From positions 1 through 64,000 of the forward strand of contig CAVTHA010000004.1 of NCBI GenBank assembly GCA_963734435.1: a stretch of 64,000 nt of DNA. Reading direction: 5' to 3'. The notes under the pieces are model-generated. The model made no database searches. It saw nothing but the letters and a program-made list of their open reading frames with translations, and had not been told where the DNA came from. The translations under genes and the position numbers were made by a program. Source of the DNA: Bog-756 sp963734435 (lineage in GTDB: Bacteria; Actinomycetota; Acidimicrobiia; Acidimicrobiales; RAAP-2). Each line of letters opens with the position of its first letter. The stretch's first letter is position 1. Below are positions 53,292 through 63,407 of this stretch, piece after piece.

Positions 53292-54260
53292 ATGGCCGGC
53301 GGTCAAGAGCGCATCCTCCGTCGACGGATCAGGAGCATCGAGTCCACCAAGAAGATCACCAAGGCCATGGAGCTCATCGCCGCGTCCCAGATCGTGCGGG
53401 CCCAGAGCCGGATCGCCGCCTCGAAGCCCTACCAGCAGGGCATGGCCCGCATCGTCCTCGAGACCGCGCTCGGCGACCCCATCGCCGCCGGCCGACTGCT
53501 CGGCACGCCCGAGTCGGTCTCCAACGTGGCGGTGCTCGCCGTGGTGGCCGACCGTGGACTGTGTGGCGCCTACAACTCCTCGGTCCTGCGGGCCACTGAA
53601 CGGCTGTTGGCCAAGCAGGCGGCGCAGGATACCGAGCAGCGGCTGTTCACCGTGGGCAAGAAGGCGCAGGGCTATTTCCGCTTCCGGCGCCAACCCGTCG
53701 AGCGCTCGTTCATCGGCATGAGCGAACGGCCCACGTTCACCGACGCCCGGGAGGTCGCCGCGACCGTCCTCACCCCGTTCGTGGAGGGAGAGGTCGACCA
53801 GGTCCTGCTGGTCTCGACCCGGTTCATCTCCGCCGGGTCACAACAGGTCGAGGTGCGTCAACTGCTGCCCCTGGTCGACCCCCGGGGCAACGGGGACGGG
53901 TCTCCGGTCGACGGGGCCGGGCCGGCGGAAGGGGGCGAGCGGCCCGCCGGGTACACCGAGTTCGAGCCCGAGGCCGCCATCCTGCTCGAGACCCTGGCGC
54001 CGCGGGCGGCCGAGACCGAGATCTTCGGCGCCCTGCTGGAGGCGTCGGCCGCCGAGGTCACCGCCCGGCAGCGGGCCATGGCCGCGGCCAGCGACAACGC
54101 CGGCGAGCTCATCAAGAAGTACACGCGCATCATGAACCGGGCCCGCCAGGACACCATCACCACCGAGATCATGGAGATCGTCGGCGGGGCGGAGGCCCTC
54201 CGGGCCGCGGCCGGCGAGGACGAAGGCGGCCTGGCCATCGAGGCCGGAGTCGCACCATGA
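53292..54260 (+). CDS. atpG: F0F1 ATP synthase subunit gamma
   Basis: Gamma is the central rotating shaft. The N-terminal coiled-coil RIRSIESTKKITKAMELIAA and the C-terminal YTRIMNRARQDTITTEIMEI are conserved, as is ADRGLCGAYNSSVLR in the Rossmann-like middle. A loop of about 30 residues (LPLVDPRGNGDGSPVDGAGP onward) is an insert, as in mycobacterial gamma. The C-terminus extends with AEALRAAAGEDEGGLAIEAG. ATG 53292, four bases after atpA. Confidence 0.93.
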   Translation: MAGGQERILRRRIRSIESTKKITKAMELIAASQIVRAQSRIAASKPYQQGMARIVLETALGDPIAAGRLLGTPESVSNVAVLAVVADRGLCGAYNSSVLRATERLLAKQAAQDTEQRLFTVGKKAQGYFRFRRQPVERSFIGMSERPTFTDAREVAATVLTPFVEGEVDQVLLVSTRFISAGSQQVEVRQLLPLVDPRGNGDGSPVDGAGPAEGGERPAGYTEFEPEAAILLETLAPRAAETEIFGALLEASAAEVTARQRAMAAASDNAGELIKKYTRIMNRARQDTITTEIMEIVGGAEALRAAAGEDEGGLAIEAGVAP

Positions 54261-54288
54261 CCGACAAACGCGAGGGAGAACGACGCCC

Positions 54289-55734
<1,446 letters not shown>

Positions 55735-55752
55735 GCGGGTCCGGCCGAGCCC

Positions 55753-56289
55753 ATGCCTGAGAGCGACACTTTCGCCGTCGACCTGGTCACGCCGGAGCGC
55801 GTGCTGGTCGACGGCCTGGCCACCGAGGTCATCCTCCGGACCGGCGAGGGGGACATCACCTTCCTGGCCGGCCACGCCCCCCTGGTCGGGTCGGTCGAGC
55901 CGGGGGTACTCCGGGTGGTGCGGCCCGAGGGGGACGAGGAACGGGTGGCGGTCCACGGAGGCTTCGTGCAGGTCGGCCGCGACCCGGCCGCACAAGACGG
56001 GCCGGCGGGGTCGACCAGCGGCACCCGGGTGACCATGCTCATCGGTGTGGCTGAGCTGGCCGCCGACATCGACGTCGATCGGGCCCGGGAGGCGCTGGCG
56101 GCGGCCGAGGCCAGAGTGGCCGAGCTCACCGGATCCGGCGGGAGGGCCGCCGGTTCCGGGTCGGCGCCCGGGGAGGACGAGGCCGACCCCGAATGGGCCG
56201 AGGCCGAGGCGGCTCGGCGGCGCGCCGAGGTCCGACTCGAAGTGGTCGAGGCCGGGCCGGCCACCGCTACGGCCGCGGCGGCCACCTGA
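55753..56289 (+). CDS. atpC: F0F1 ATP synthase subunit epsilon with a long C-terminus
   Basis: Epsilon contains the beta-sandwich (FAVDLVTPERVLVDGLATEV, EGDITFLAGHAPLVGSVEPG, RVAVHGGFVQVGRD) and a helical hairpin region. It is 178 aa against about 90-140 normally; the extension has a Gly/Asp/Glu linker (GSGGRAAGSG-like) flanked by two helical stretches rich in Ala, Glu and Arg. It ends the atp operon. ATG 55753, 18 bases after atpD. Confidence 0.85.
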   Translation: MPESDTFAVDLVTPERVLVDGLATEVILRTGEGDITFLAGHAPLVGSVEPGVLRVVRPEGDEERVAVHGGFVQVGRDPAAQDGPAGSTSGTRVTMLIGVAELAADIDVDRAREALAAAEARVAELTGSGGRAAGSGSAPGEDEADPEWAEAEAARRRAEVRLEVVEAGPATATAAAAT

Positions 56290-56400
56290 CCCGGTCGCCA
56301 GGACGTGCCCGAGGCCGGCTGTGCTAGGAATGCGGGCTGTCTCGGCCCGCCCAGGCGGCGGCGGGCCGGCGGCATTGGCGGAACGATCTCGGAGGACAGC

Positions 56401-58080
56401 TTGAGGACTCGGCTCGCATGGTTGAGCGCGGCAGCCGGCGCCGTGCTCCTCGTCTTGGCCGTGGGGCTCGCGGTCGAGCCGTCGGTCCCGGCCGGGGCGT
56501 CCACCCGGCCGACGGGGCTGGCGGTCACCCACGCCGGCCGGCCCTCGCAGCCGAGGTTGACCCGTCCCCATACGTTCACCGGTCCGGACAGCTATTGGCA
56601 AGTGGCGTCGGACGGCGGCCTCTTCAGCTACGGCGACGCCGGGTTCTACGGCTCGACCGGTGGGGTGCATCTGAACGCCCCCATCGTGGGCATGGCCCCG
56701 AGCCTCGGCGACGCCGGCTACTGGCTGGTCGCCGCCGACGGCGGCATCTTCAGCTTCGGGGACGCCGGGTTCTTCGGCTCGACCGGAGGGATCCATCTCA
56801 ACCAGCCCATCGTGGGCATGGCCTCGACCGGCGACGACGGCGGTTACTGGCTGGTGGCGGCCGACGGTGGCATCTTCAGCTTCGGTGACGCCGGGTTCTA
56901 CGGCTCGACCGGTGGGGTGCATCTGAACGCCCCCATCGTGGGCATGGCCCCGAGCCTCGGTTACGCCGGCTACTGGCTGGTCGCCGCCGACGGCGGCATC
57001 TTCAGTTTCGGAGACGCCGGCTTCCTCGGGTCCACCGGTGGGATGCACCTCAACCAGCCCATCGTGTCGATGGCCGCCACCAACGGCGGCCAGGGCTATT
57101 GGCTGGTGGCGGCCGACGGCGGCATCTTCAGCTTCGGTGACGCCACGTTCCATGGCTCGGCCGGCGGCATGCGGCTCAACCGGCCCATCGTCGGGATGAG
57201 CGCCACCAACGACGGCGGCGGGTACTACCTCACCGCGTCCGATGGTGGCATCTTCGCCTACGGCGATGCGGCGTTCGCCGGCTCGGCCGGCGGGACACCC
57301 CTCAACGCCCCGGTGGTGGGCATGGCGGTGGTGCCGCCGCTCGAACCCATCGCCACGGCTATGGCCCGCACCCCCGACGGGCACGGCTACTGGGTGGCCG
57401 GAGACGACGGCGAGGTCCTCACCTTCGGCAATGCCGACTTCTACGGGTCACTGGCCGCCGCCAATCTGAGCGTGCCCATCGTCGGCATCGCCGCCACCCC
57501 CGACGGCCACGGCTACTGGTTGGCCGACGCGCTCGGGCACATCACGCCCTTCGGCAATGCCGCCGATGTCGGCTCGTTGTCGAGTTCTTTGGCCGCGCCC
57601 ATCGTGGGTATGGCTGCCGACCCCAACGGCGGGTTCTGGCTGGTCGGCGCGGACGGCGGCGTGTTCCCGTTCGGGGGCGCCCCGTTCTGGGGCTCGACCG
57701 GGGAGATCCGGCTCAACTCGCCCGTCGTGGCCATGGCGGCCGACCCAGCCACGGGGGGCTACTGGCTGGTCGCCGCCGACGGGGGCATCTTCTCCTTCAA
57801 CGCCAGTTTCCACGGCTCGGCCGGCAACCAAGCCACCGACTCATCCGTGGTGGGGCTGGCTGCCACGGCCGACGGCGGGGGCTACTGGTTGACCACCGAG
57901 GACGGCACGGTCTACGCCTTCGGTGACGCCACCGACGGTCCGGTGCAGCCGCACGACCTCGGCGGGTTGCCGGCCAGCGGCATCGTGGGCACGCCGTCGG
58001 GGGACGGCTACTGGCTGGTGGACCTGGCCGGGTACGTCCACGCCTCCGGCGATGCCGTGCTCTATCCGCTCAATTCCTGA
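56401..58080 (+). CDS. Secreted GYWLVAADGG-repeat protein
   Basis: TTG 56401 is chosen because CGGAGG lies five to six bases upstream and a signal peptide follows (LRTRLAWLSAAAGAVLLVLA). Residues 60-550 hold about eleven repeats with GYWLVAADGGIFSFGDAGFY and HLNAPIVGMA cores; the repeats become more divergent toward the C-terminus (for example DALGHITPFGNAADVGSL). It should fold as one or two beta-propellers on the cell exterior. No enzyme domain is attached. It is the third member of this family in the window (see 7918 and 26762) and lies between the atp operon and glpX. Confidence 0.8.
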   Translation: MRTRLAWLSAAAGAVLLVLAVGLAVEPSVPAGASTRPTGLAVTHAGRPSQPRLTRPHTFTGPDSYWQVASDGGLFSYGDAGFYGSTGGVHLNAPIVGMAPSLGDAGYWLVAADGGIFSFGDAGFFGSTGGIHLNQPIVGMASTGDDGGYWLVAADGGIFSFGDAGFYGSTGGVHLNAPIVGMAPSLGYAGYWLVAADGGIFSFGDAGFLGSTGGMHLNQPIVSMAATNGGQGYWLVAADGGIFSFGDATFHGSAGGMRLNRPIVGMSATNDGGGYYLTASDGGIFAYGDAAFAGSAGGTPLNAPVVGMAVVPPLEPIATAMARTPDGHGYWVAGDDGEVLTFGNADFYGSLAAANLSVPIVGIAATPDGHGYWLADALGHITPFGNAADVGSLSSSLAAPIVGMAADPNGGFWLVGADGGVFPFGGAPFWGSTGEIRLNSPVVAMAADPATGGYWLVAADGGIFSFNASFHGSAGNQATDSSVVGLAATADGGGYWLTTEDGTVYAFGDATDGPVQPHDLGGLPASGIVGTPSGDGYWLVDLAGYVHASGDAVLYPLNS

Positions 58081-58082
58081 TC

Positions 58083-58099
58083 TCGGGCGGCGCGCCCGA
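58083..58099. terminator. Hairpin between convergent repeat-protein and glpX genes
   Basis: TCGGGCG (58083-58089) and CGCCCGA (58093-58099) form a seven-base stem with a three-base loop; a second dyad (CACGG/CCGTG) follows at about 58101-58117. Position between two converging stops suggests a bidirectional terminator. No T-run. Confidence 0.4.
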
Positions 58100-58124
58100 C
58101 CACGGTGCCCGGCCGTGACCGCCG

Positions 58125-59121
58125 TCAGCCGAATTCGATGGCGCTGTACTCGGCCAGCTTGTGCAGGGGATGGCGGGCCTCGATGAGCCGTACCGTGCCC
58201 GACTTCGACCGGGTGACCAGCGACTGGCTGGTGGCCCCGAGCTGGTCGTAGCGGACTCCATGGAGTAGCTCGCCGTCGGTGATCCCCGTGGCGGCGAAGA
58301 AACAGTTGTCGCCCTGCACGAGGTCGTCGGTGGTCAGGACGGCTTCGATGTCGTAGCCGGCGTCGACGGCGGCTTGCCGCTCCCCGTCGTCGCGGGGCCA
58401 CAGGCGTCCCTGGATCTCACCGCCCATCGACTTGAGGGCGGCAGCGGCGATGACGCCCTCGGGCGTGCCGCCGATGCCGACCAGGAGGTCCACCCCGGAG
58501 TCCGGCCAGGCGGTGGCGATGGCGCCGGCCACGTCGCCGTCGGTGATGAGCCGGATGCGGGCCCCGGTGCTGCGGACGTCGTCGATGAGCTCGGCGTGGC
58601 GGGGCCGATCGAGGATGACCACGGCCACGTCGCGGACCGAGGTGCCCTTGGCCTGGGCCACTGCCTTGAGGTTGTCCTCGATGGGCCGCGTGATGTCGAT
58701 GGCTCCCGACCGCCGGCAGGCCGACGGCCAGCTTCTCCATGTAGACGCACGGGCCGGGGTCGAACATGGTGCCCTGCTCCGACACGGCGATGACGGCCAG
58801 GGCGCCGCCCCGGCCCAGCGCGGTGGGGGTCGTGCCGTCGATCGGGTCGACGGCAATGTCGGCCTTCGGAGGGGTGCCGTCCCCGATCTGCTCCCCGTTG
58901 TAGAGCATGGGGGCGTTGTCCTTCTCTCCCTCGCCGATGACGACCACGCCGTCCATGGAGATGCTGGAGAGGACGATACGCATGGCGCTGACCGCCGCCC
59001 CGTCCGCCCCTTCCTTGTCACCGCGTCCCATCCACCGCGACGCGGCCAGGGCCGCCGCCTCGGTCACCCGCACCAGCTCCATGGCCAGGTTTCGGTCGGG
59101 TGCCTGCGGTTCGGCGCTCAC
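58125..59121 (-). CDS. glpX: Fructose-1,6-bisphosphatase class II, frameshifted near 58705
   Basis: GlpX dephosphorylates fructose-1,6-bisphosphate in gluconeogenesis. Metal-site motif VDPIDGTTPTALGRGGALA is in the N-terminal part, after VVVIGEGEKDNAPMLYNGEQ. Reading breaks after KLAVGLPAVG: an extra G in the 58704-58706 run (plus strand CCC) shifts frame, and AIDITRPIEDNLKAVAQAKG continues to VRLIEARHPLHKLAEYSAIE and the stop. Corrected length is 331 aa. I use GTG 59121 (SAEPQAPDRNLAMELVRVTE). Divergent from murA. Other actinobacteria have only this FBPase type. Confidence 0.9.
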
Positions 59122-59251
59122 AGCCGATGACGATAGTGGCTGGCGGCCGGCCGCTCCGCCGTCGAAGTGACCGGCCGCTTCCCCCGCCGACGCCGAGCAC
59201 CGGGCGCCGGTATCAACGGGACCAAGGGGGTGGCCGGGCCATACTTGGGGG

Positions 59252-60532
59252 GTGGACCGGTTCGTCGTCACCCCCAACGGGCCGCTCTCGGGGACGGTCC
59301 GGGCCGGGGGGGCCAAGAACTCGGCCCTGAAGCTGATGGCCGCCGGCCTGCTCGCCGAGGGCAGCCATGTGCTCACCAACGTCCCCTGCATCACCGACGT
59401 CGACATCATGGGCGAAGTGCTCGGGTCGATGGGGGTCGAGGCCCGTCGGGGCCGTACCGCCGACGAGCTGGTGGTGACCACCCCGGCCGACGTGGTTCCG
59501 GAGGCGCCCTACGAGCTGGTCGAGCGGATGCGGGCGTCGGTGGTCGTGCTCGGCCCGCTCCTCGCCCGTCACGGCTGGGCGCGGGTGTCGTTGCCCGGCG
59601 GCGACGACTTCGGCCCGCGGCCGATCGACATGCACTTGCGCGCCCTCGAGACGATGGGGGTCTCGTTCAAGTCGGCCCATGGCTACGTCGAGGGCCGCGT
59701 CGAGTCGACCGTGCGGTCACGGCCCCGCCTGGTCGGTGCCCGGGTGGTGCTCGAGTACCCGAGCCACACCGGGACTGACAACGTGCTGATGGCCGCCACG
59801 CTGGCCAAGGGGACGACCGTGATCGAGAACGCGGCCCGTGAGCCCGAGGTCAAGGACCTCGCCGAATTCCTCAACTCGATGGGGGCGCGCATCACCGGGG
59901 CGGGGACGTCACGCATCGAGGTGGAAGGGGTCGACGAGCTGCATCCCGCCACCCACCACGTCATTCCTGACCGCCTCGTCGTCGCCACCTTTCTGGTGGC
60001 GACGGGCTTGGCCGGGGGCGAGGTGGTGATCGAGGACGGGCGTGCCGACCACATGGAGATGCTGATCCGCAAGCTGACCGCCACCGGCATCACGATCGAG
60101 CAGGTGGCGGGCGGGCTCCGGGCCACCCGTGACGGTCTGGCCCGGTTGCAGGCGGTCGATGTGGCCACGCTGCCGTATCCGGGCTTCGCCACCGACTACA
60201 AGCCGCTGCTGGTCACCCTGCTGACGGTGGCCGACGGGGTGGGCATCGTGACCGAGAACCTGTTCTTCGGGCGGTTCCGCTATGTGGAGGAGCTCCGCCG
60301 GATGGGCGCGGACATCCGGACCGAGGGCCATCACGCCGTGGTTCGCGGGGTGGGTCGGCTGTCGGGCGCGCCCGTGCGGGCGTTCGACGTACGGGCCGGA
60401 GCGGCGCTGGTGCTCGCCGGTCTGGTGGCCGAGGGCGGGACGGTCATCAGCGATGCCCATCATGTGGAGCGCGGCTACGAGGATCTCGAGGGCAAGCTGG
60501 CCTCGCTCGGTGCCAGGGTGTCGCGAGCCTGA
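59252..60532 (+). CDS. murA: UDP-N-acetylglucosamine 1-carboxyvinyltransferase
   Basis: MurA makes the first committed peptidoglycan precursor with PEP. GGAKNSALKLMAAGLLAEGS holds the active lysine. The loop LPGGDDFGPRPIDMHLRALE has Asp118 where Escherichia coli has Cys115; a Cys-to-Asp change at this position is the established reason that mycobacterial MurA is not alkylated by fosfomycin. YPGFATDYKPLLVTLLTVAD and RADHMEMLIRKLTATG are conserved. The 426-aa length is normal. GTG 59252 is used. Confidence 0.94.
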   Translation: MDRFVVTPNGPLSGTVRAGGAKNSALKLMAAGLLAEGSHVLTNVPCITDVDIMGEVLGSMGVEARRGRTADELVVTTPADVVPEAPYELVERMRASVVVLGPLLARHGWARVSLPGGDDFGPRPIDMHLRALETMGVSFKSAHGYVEGRVESTVRSRPRLVGARVVLEYPSHTGTDNVLMAATLAKGTTVIENAAREPEVKDLAEFLNSMGARITGAGTSRIEVEGVDELHPATHHVIPDRLVVATFLVATGLAGGEVVIEDGRADHMEMLIRKLTATGITIEQVAGGLRATRDGLARLQAVDVATLPYPGFATDYKPLLVTLLTVADGVGIVTENLFFGRFRYVEELRRMGADIRTEGHHAVVRGVGRLSGAPVRAFDVRAGAALVLAGLVAEGGTVISDAHHVERGYEDLEGKLASLGARVSRA

Positions 60533-60564
60533 GGGCCCGCGCCGCCCTCTACGCTCGTCGGTCC

Positions 60565-61596
60565 ATGGCCGAGGTCCTTCCCCCCGATCCGCCGGTGCTG
60601 TTCGAGGCGGCCCGCGGCGGCGACCGGGTGGCGCTCGCCCGCCTGCTGTCCCTCGTCGAGCGCGGCGGCGGACCGTCGCGGGCGGTGGCCGCCTTGTCCT
60701 ACCGCCGTGGCGGTGATGCCTATTCCATCGGCATCACCGGGGCACCCGGCGCCGGCAAGTCCACCCTGACCGACCGGCTGGTGGCCATGGGTCGGGAACA
60801 CGGAATCGACGGTGGCAACCAGGTCGGGGTGCTCGCCGTCGATCCCTCGTCGCCCTACTCCGGCGGGGCCATCCTCGGCGACCGGGTGCGCATGCCGGAT
60901 CATGCCCTCGACGACCGCGTCTTCATCCGCTCCATGGCCGCCCGGGGACACCTCGGCGGCCTTTCGGTGGCCGTACCCGACGCCATCCGGGTGTTCTCGG
61001 CGGTGGGATTGGACGTGGTGATGGTGGAGACGGTCGGTGTCGGGCAACAGGAGGTCGAGGTGGCGGCGGCCACCGACACCACGCTGGTGGTGGTCAACCC
61101 CGGTTGGGGCGATGCCATCCAGGCGAACAAGGCCGGCCTGCTCGAGATCGCCGACGTGTTCGTGATCAACAAGGCGGACCGTCCCGATGCCCGCCAGACA
61201 CGACGGGACCTCGAGCTCATGCTGGACCTCACCGAGATCGGTGACTGGCGTCCCCCGATCGTCGACACCGTGGCCACCACCGGCGAGGGGATCGACGAGC
61301 TGTGGGCGACCATCGGACTGCACCGCGACCACCTGCTCGCCCACGGCCGGCTCGACACGCTGCGCCGCCAACGGGTGGAGCGCGAGTTCCGCCAGATCGT
61401 GGTGTCGCGAGTGGTCGAGCAGATCGACGAAGTGACGCGGGGTGACCGGTTCGCCCCGGTGCTTGCGGCCATGCTCGACGGCGACATCGATCCCTACCAG
61501 GCGGCCGACCGGCTGCTGTCGGCGCTGCCGGCCCGGCGCGAGCCGGCTCGGGAGGGAGACGACCGGGCGGGTCCCGAACCAGGTGGGGACGCCTGA
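60565..61596 (+). CDS. meaB: MeaB/ArgK-type P-loop GTPase (methylmalonyl-CoA mutase chaperone)
   Basis: The G1 motif is ITGAPGAGKSTLTDRLVAMG, then VLAVDPSSPYSGGAILGDRV, the G3 region VVMVETVGVGQQEVEV (ETVGVGQ) and G4 VFVINKADRPDA. MeaB protects and loads B12-dependent methylmalonyl-CoA mutase. The partner mutase is not in the window. A C-terminal helical part follows residue 270. The 343-aa length is usual. ATG 60565, 33 bases after murA. Confidence 0.9.
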   Translation: MAEVLPPDPPVLFEAARGGDRVALARLLSLVERGGGPSRAVAALSYRRGGDAYSIGITGAPGAGKSTLTDRLVAMGREHGIDGGNQVGVLAVDPSSPYSGGAILGDRVRMPDHALDDRVFIRSMAARGHLGGLSVAVPDAIRVFSAVGLDVVMVETVGVGQQEVEVAAATDTTLVVVNPGWGDAIQANKAGLLEIADVFVINKADRPDARQTRRDLELMLDLTEIGDWRPPIVDTVATTGEGIDELWATIGLHRDHLLAHGRLDTLRRQRVEREFRQIVVSRVVEQIDEVTRGDRFAPVLAAMLDGDIDPYQAADRLLSALPARREPAREGDDRAGPEPGGDA

Positions 61597-61637
61597 GTGT
61601 GCACCTGTGGCGGTGGGTGCTCAGGTAGCGTGCGCAC

Positions 61638-63389
61638 GTGGCCGTTGAGTCCGACCCGGGAGTCTCCGGGCTCTCGCTTCCCTTCGCCCCTATCGGGGGC
61701 CTGACCAGCCACGGGCGCCACCTGGCCCCGTTGCCCCGGCCCGAAGAGGACCCTTTGTGGTTCCAGCGGGCCGTCTTCTACGAGGTGCTCATCCGCGGGT
61801 TCTTCGACGGGAACAACGACGGAGTGGGGGACATCCCCGGCCTCATCGCCAAGCTCGACTATCTGCAGTGGTTGGGCGTCGACTGCCTGTGGCTCCTCCC
61901 CTTCTATCCCTCGCCGCTACGGGACGGCGGGTACGACATCAGTGACTACTACTCGGTCCACCCCGAGAGTGGCACCGTCGACGACCTGCAACGTCTGCTT
62001 GAGGAGGCCCACGCCCGGGGCATCAGGGTCATCGCCGACCTGGTGATCAACCACACCAGTGACCAGCACCCCTGGTTCCTCGAATCGCGGCAGAGCCGAG
62101 ACAACCCGAAGGCCGAATGGTATGTGTGGAACGACGACGACCAGCGGTGGCCCGAGGCCCGGGTGGTGTTCATCGATACAGAGAAGTCGAACTGGTCGTA
62201 CGTCCCCGAACGCGACCAGTACTACTGGCACCGCTTCTACAGCCACCAACCCGATCTCAATTACGACAACCCCGAGGTGGCCGACGCCATGCTGGACGTG
62301 GTCCGGTTCTGGCTCGACCTCGGGCTCGACGGGTTCCGGCTCGACGCCGTGCCCTTCCTCTTCCAGCGGGACGGGACGAGCGGCGAGAACCTGCCGGAGA
62401 CCCACGCCTTCATCCGGCGGGTGCGCGCCGAGCTGGATGCCAACTACTCAGGTCGGATCCTGTTGGCTGAGGCCAACGGGTGGCCGGCCGACGTGGCCGA
62501 CTACTTCGGGAAGGACGACGAGTGCCATCTCTGTTTCAACTTCCCCCTCATGCCCCGCCTGTTCATGGCCGTTCGCCGTGAGCAGAGCTATCCCATCACC
62601 GAGATCCTGGCCCAGACCCCGGAAGCGCCCGGCACCAGCCAATGGGCCATCTTCCTCCGCAATCACGACGAGCTCACCCTCGAGATGGTCACCGAGGAAG
62701 AGCGTGACTACCTGTTCGCCGAGTACGCCCGGGACCCGCGGATGAAGCGGCACATGGGAATCGGCCGCCGCCTGGCACCGCTGCTGGATCAGGACCGGCG
62801 GCTGAGCGAGCTCCTCTACTACCTGCTCTTCACCCTGCCGGGCAGCCCCGTCCTCTACTACGGGGACGAGATCCAGATGGGTGACAACGTTTACCTGGGC
62901 GACCGCGACTCCGTTCGCACCCCCATGCAGTGGACCCCTGACCGCAACGGCGGGTTCAGCCGGGCCGACTTCGCCCAGCTCTACCTGCCGCCCCTGATGG
63001 ATCCGGTGTACGGCTTCACCGCGGTGAACGTCGAGGCCCAGCAGCGCAATCCGAGCTCCTTCCTGCACTGGATGCGGCGCATCCTGGCCGTGCGCCGCGA
63101 GTTTCCCGTGCTCGGCCGGGGCGAGCTCGAGGTCATCTCCTCGGCCAATCCCTCCGTGCTGGCATTCGTGCGATCGTCCTCCGACCATCCCGAGCGGGGA
63201 CCGGTGAACCCGGTGCTGTGCGTGCACAACCTGAGCCGCCTGGCCCAGCCGGCCGAGCTCCACGTGGAGCGCTGGATCGGGCGGCAGCCGATCGAGCTGC
63301 TCGGACGGGTGGCGTTCCCCCTCATCGGGGCCCACCCCTATCCGGCCACGCTCGGCCCTTACAGCTCGCAGTGCTTCGAGTTGGCCTGA
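61638..63389 (+). CDS. treS: Trehalose synthase-type GH13 enzyme (maltose alpha-D-glucosyltransferase)
   Basis: A GH13 barrel with the four conserved regions: DLVINHTSDQHPWF, GFRLDAVPFLF (nucleophile Asp in RLDAV), LLAEANGWPADVA (acid Glu) and FLRNHDELTLE (His-Asp). DGNNDGVGDIPGLIAKLDYL and GYDISDYYSVHPE are typical of TreS, which isomerises maltose and trehalose. At 583 aa it lacks the maltokinase domain fused in some relatives; no separate pep2/glgE is in view. GTG 61638. The stop is followed 18 bases later by the galT-like gene on the other strand. Confidence 0.88.
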   Translation: MAVESDPGVSGLSLPFAPIGGLTSHGRHLAPLPRPEEDPLWFQRAVFYEVLIRGFFDGNNDGVGDIPGLIAKLDYLQWLGVDCLWLLPFYPSPLRDGGYDISDYYSVHPESGTVDDLQRLLEEAHARGIRVIADLVINHTSDQHPWFLESRQSRDNPKAEWYVWNDDDQRWPEARVVFIDTEKSNWSYVPERDQYYWHRFYSHQPDLNYDNPEVADAMLDVVRFWLDLGLDGFRLDAVPFLFQRDGTSGENLPETHAFIRRVRAELDANYSGRILLAEANGWPADVADYFGKDDECHLCFNFPLMPRLFMAVRREQSYPITEILAQTPEAPGTSQWAIFLRNHDELTLEMVTEEERDYLFAEYARDPRMKRHMGIGRRLAPLLDQDRRLSELLYYLLFTLPGSPVLYYGDEIQMGDNVYLGDRDSVRTPMQWTPDRNGGFSRADFAQLYLPPLMDPVYGFTAVNVEAQQRNPSSFLHWMRRILAVRREFPVLGRGELEVISSANPSVLAFVRSSSDHPERGPVNPVLCVHNLSRLAQPAELHVERWIGRQPIELLGRVAFPLIGAHPYPATLGPYSSQCFELA

Positions 63390-63407
63390 CCCCGTCGCCC
63401 CGGCGGA

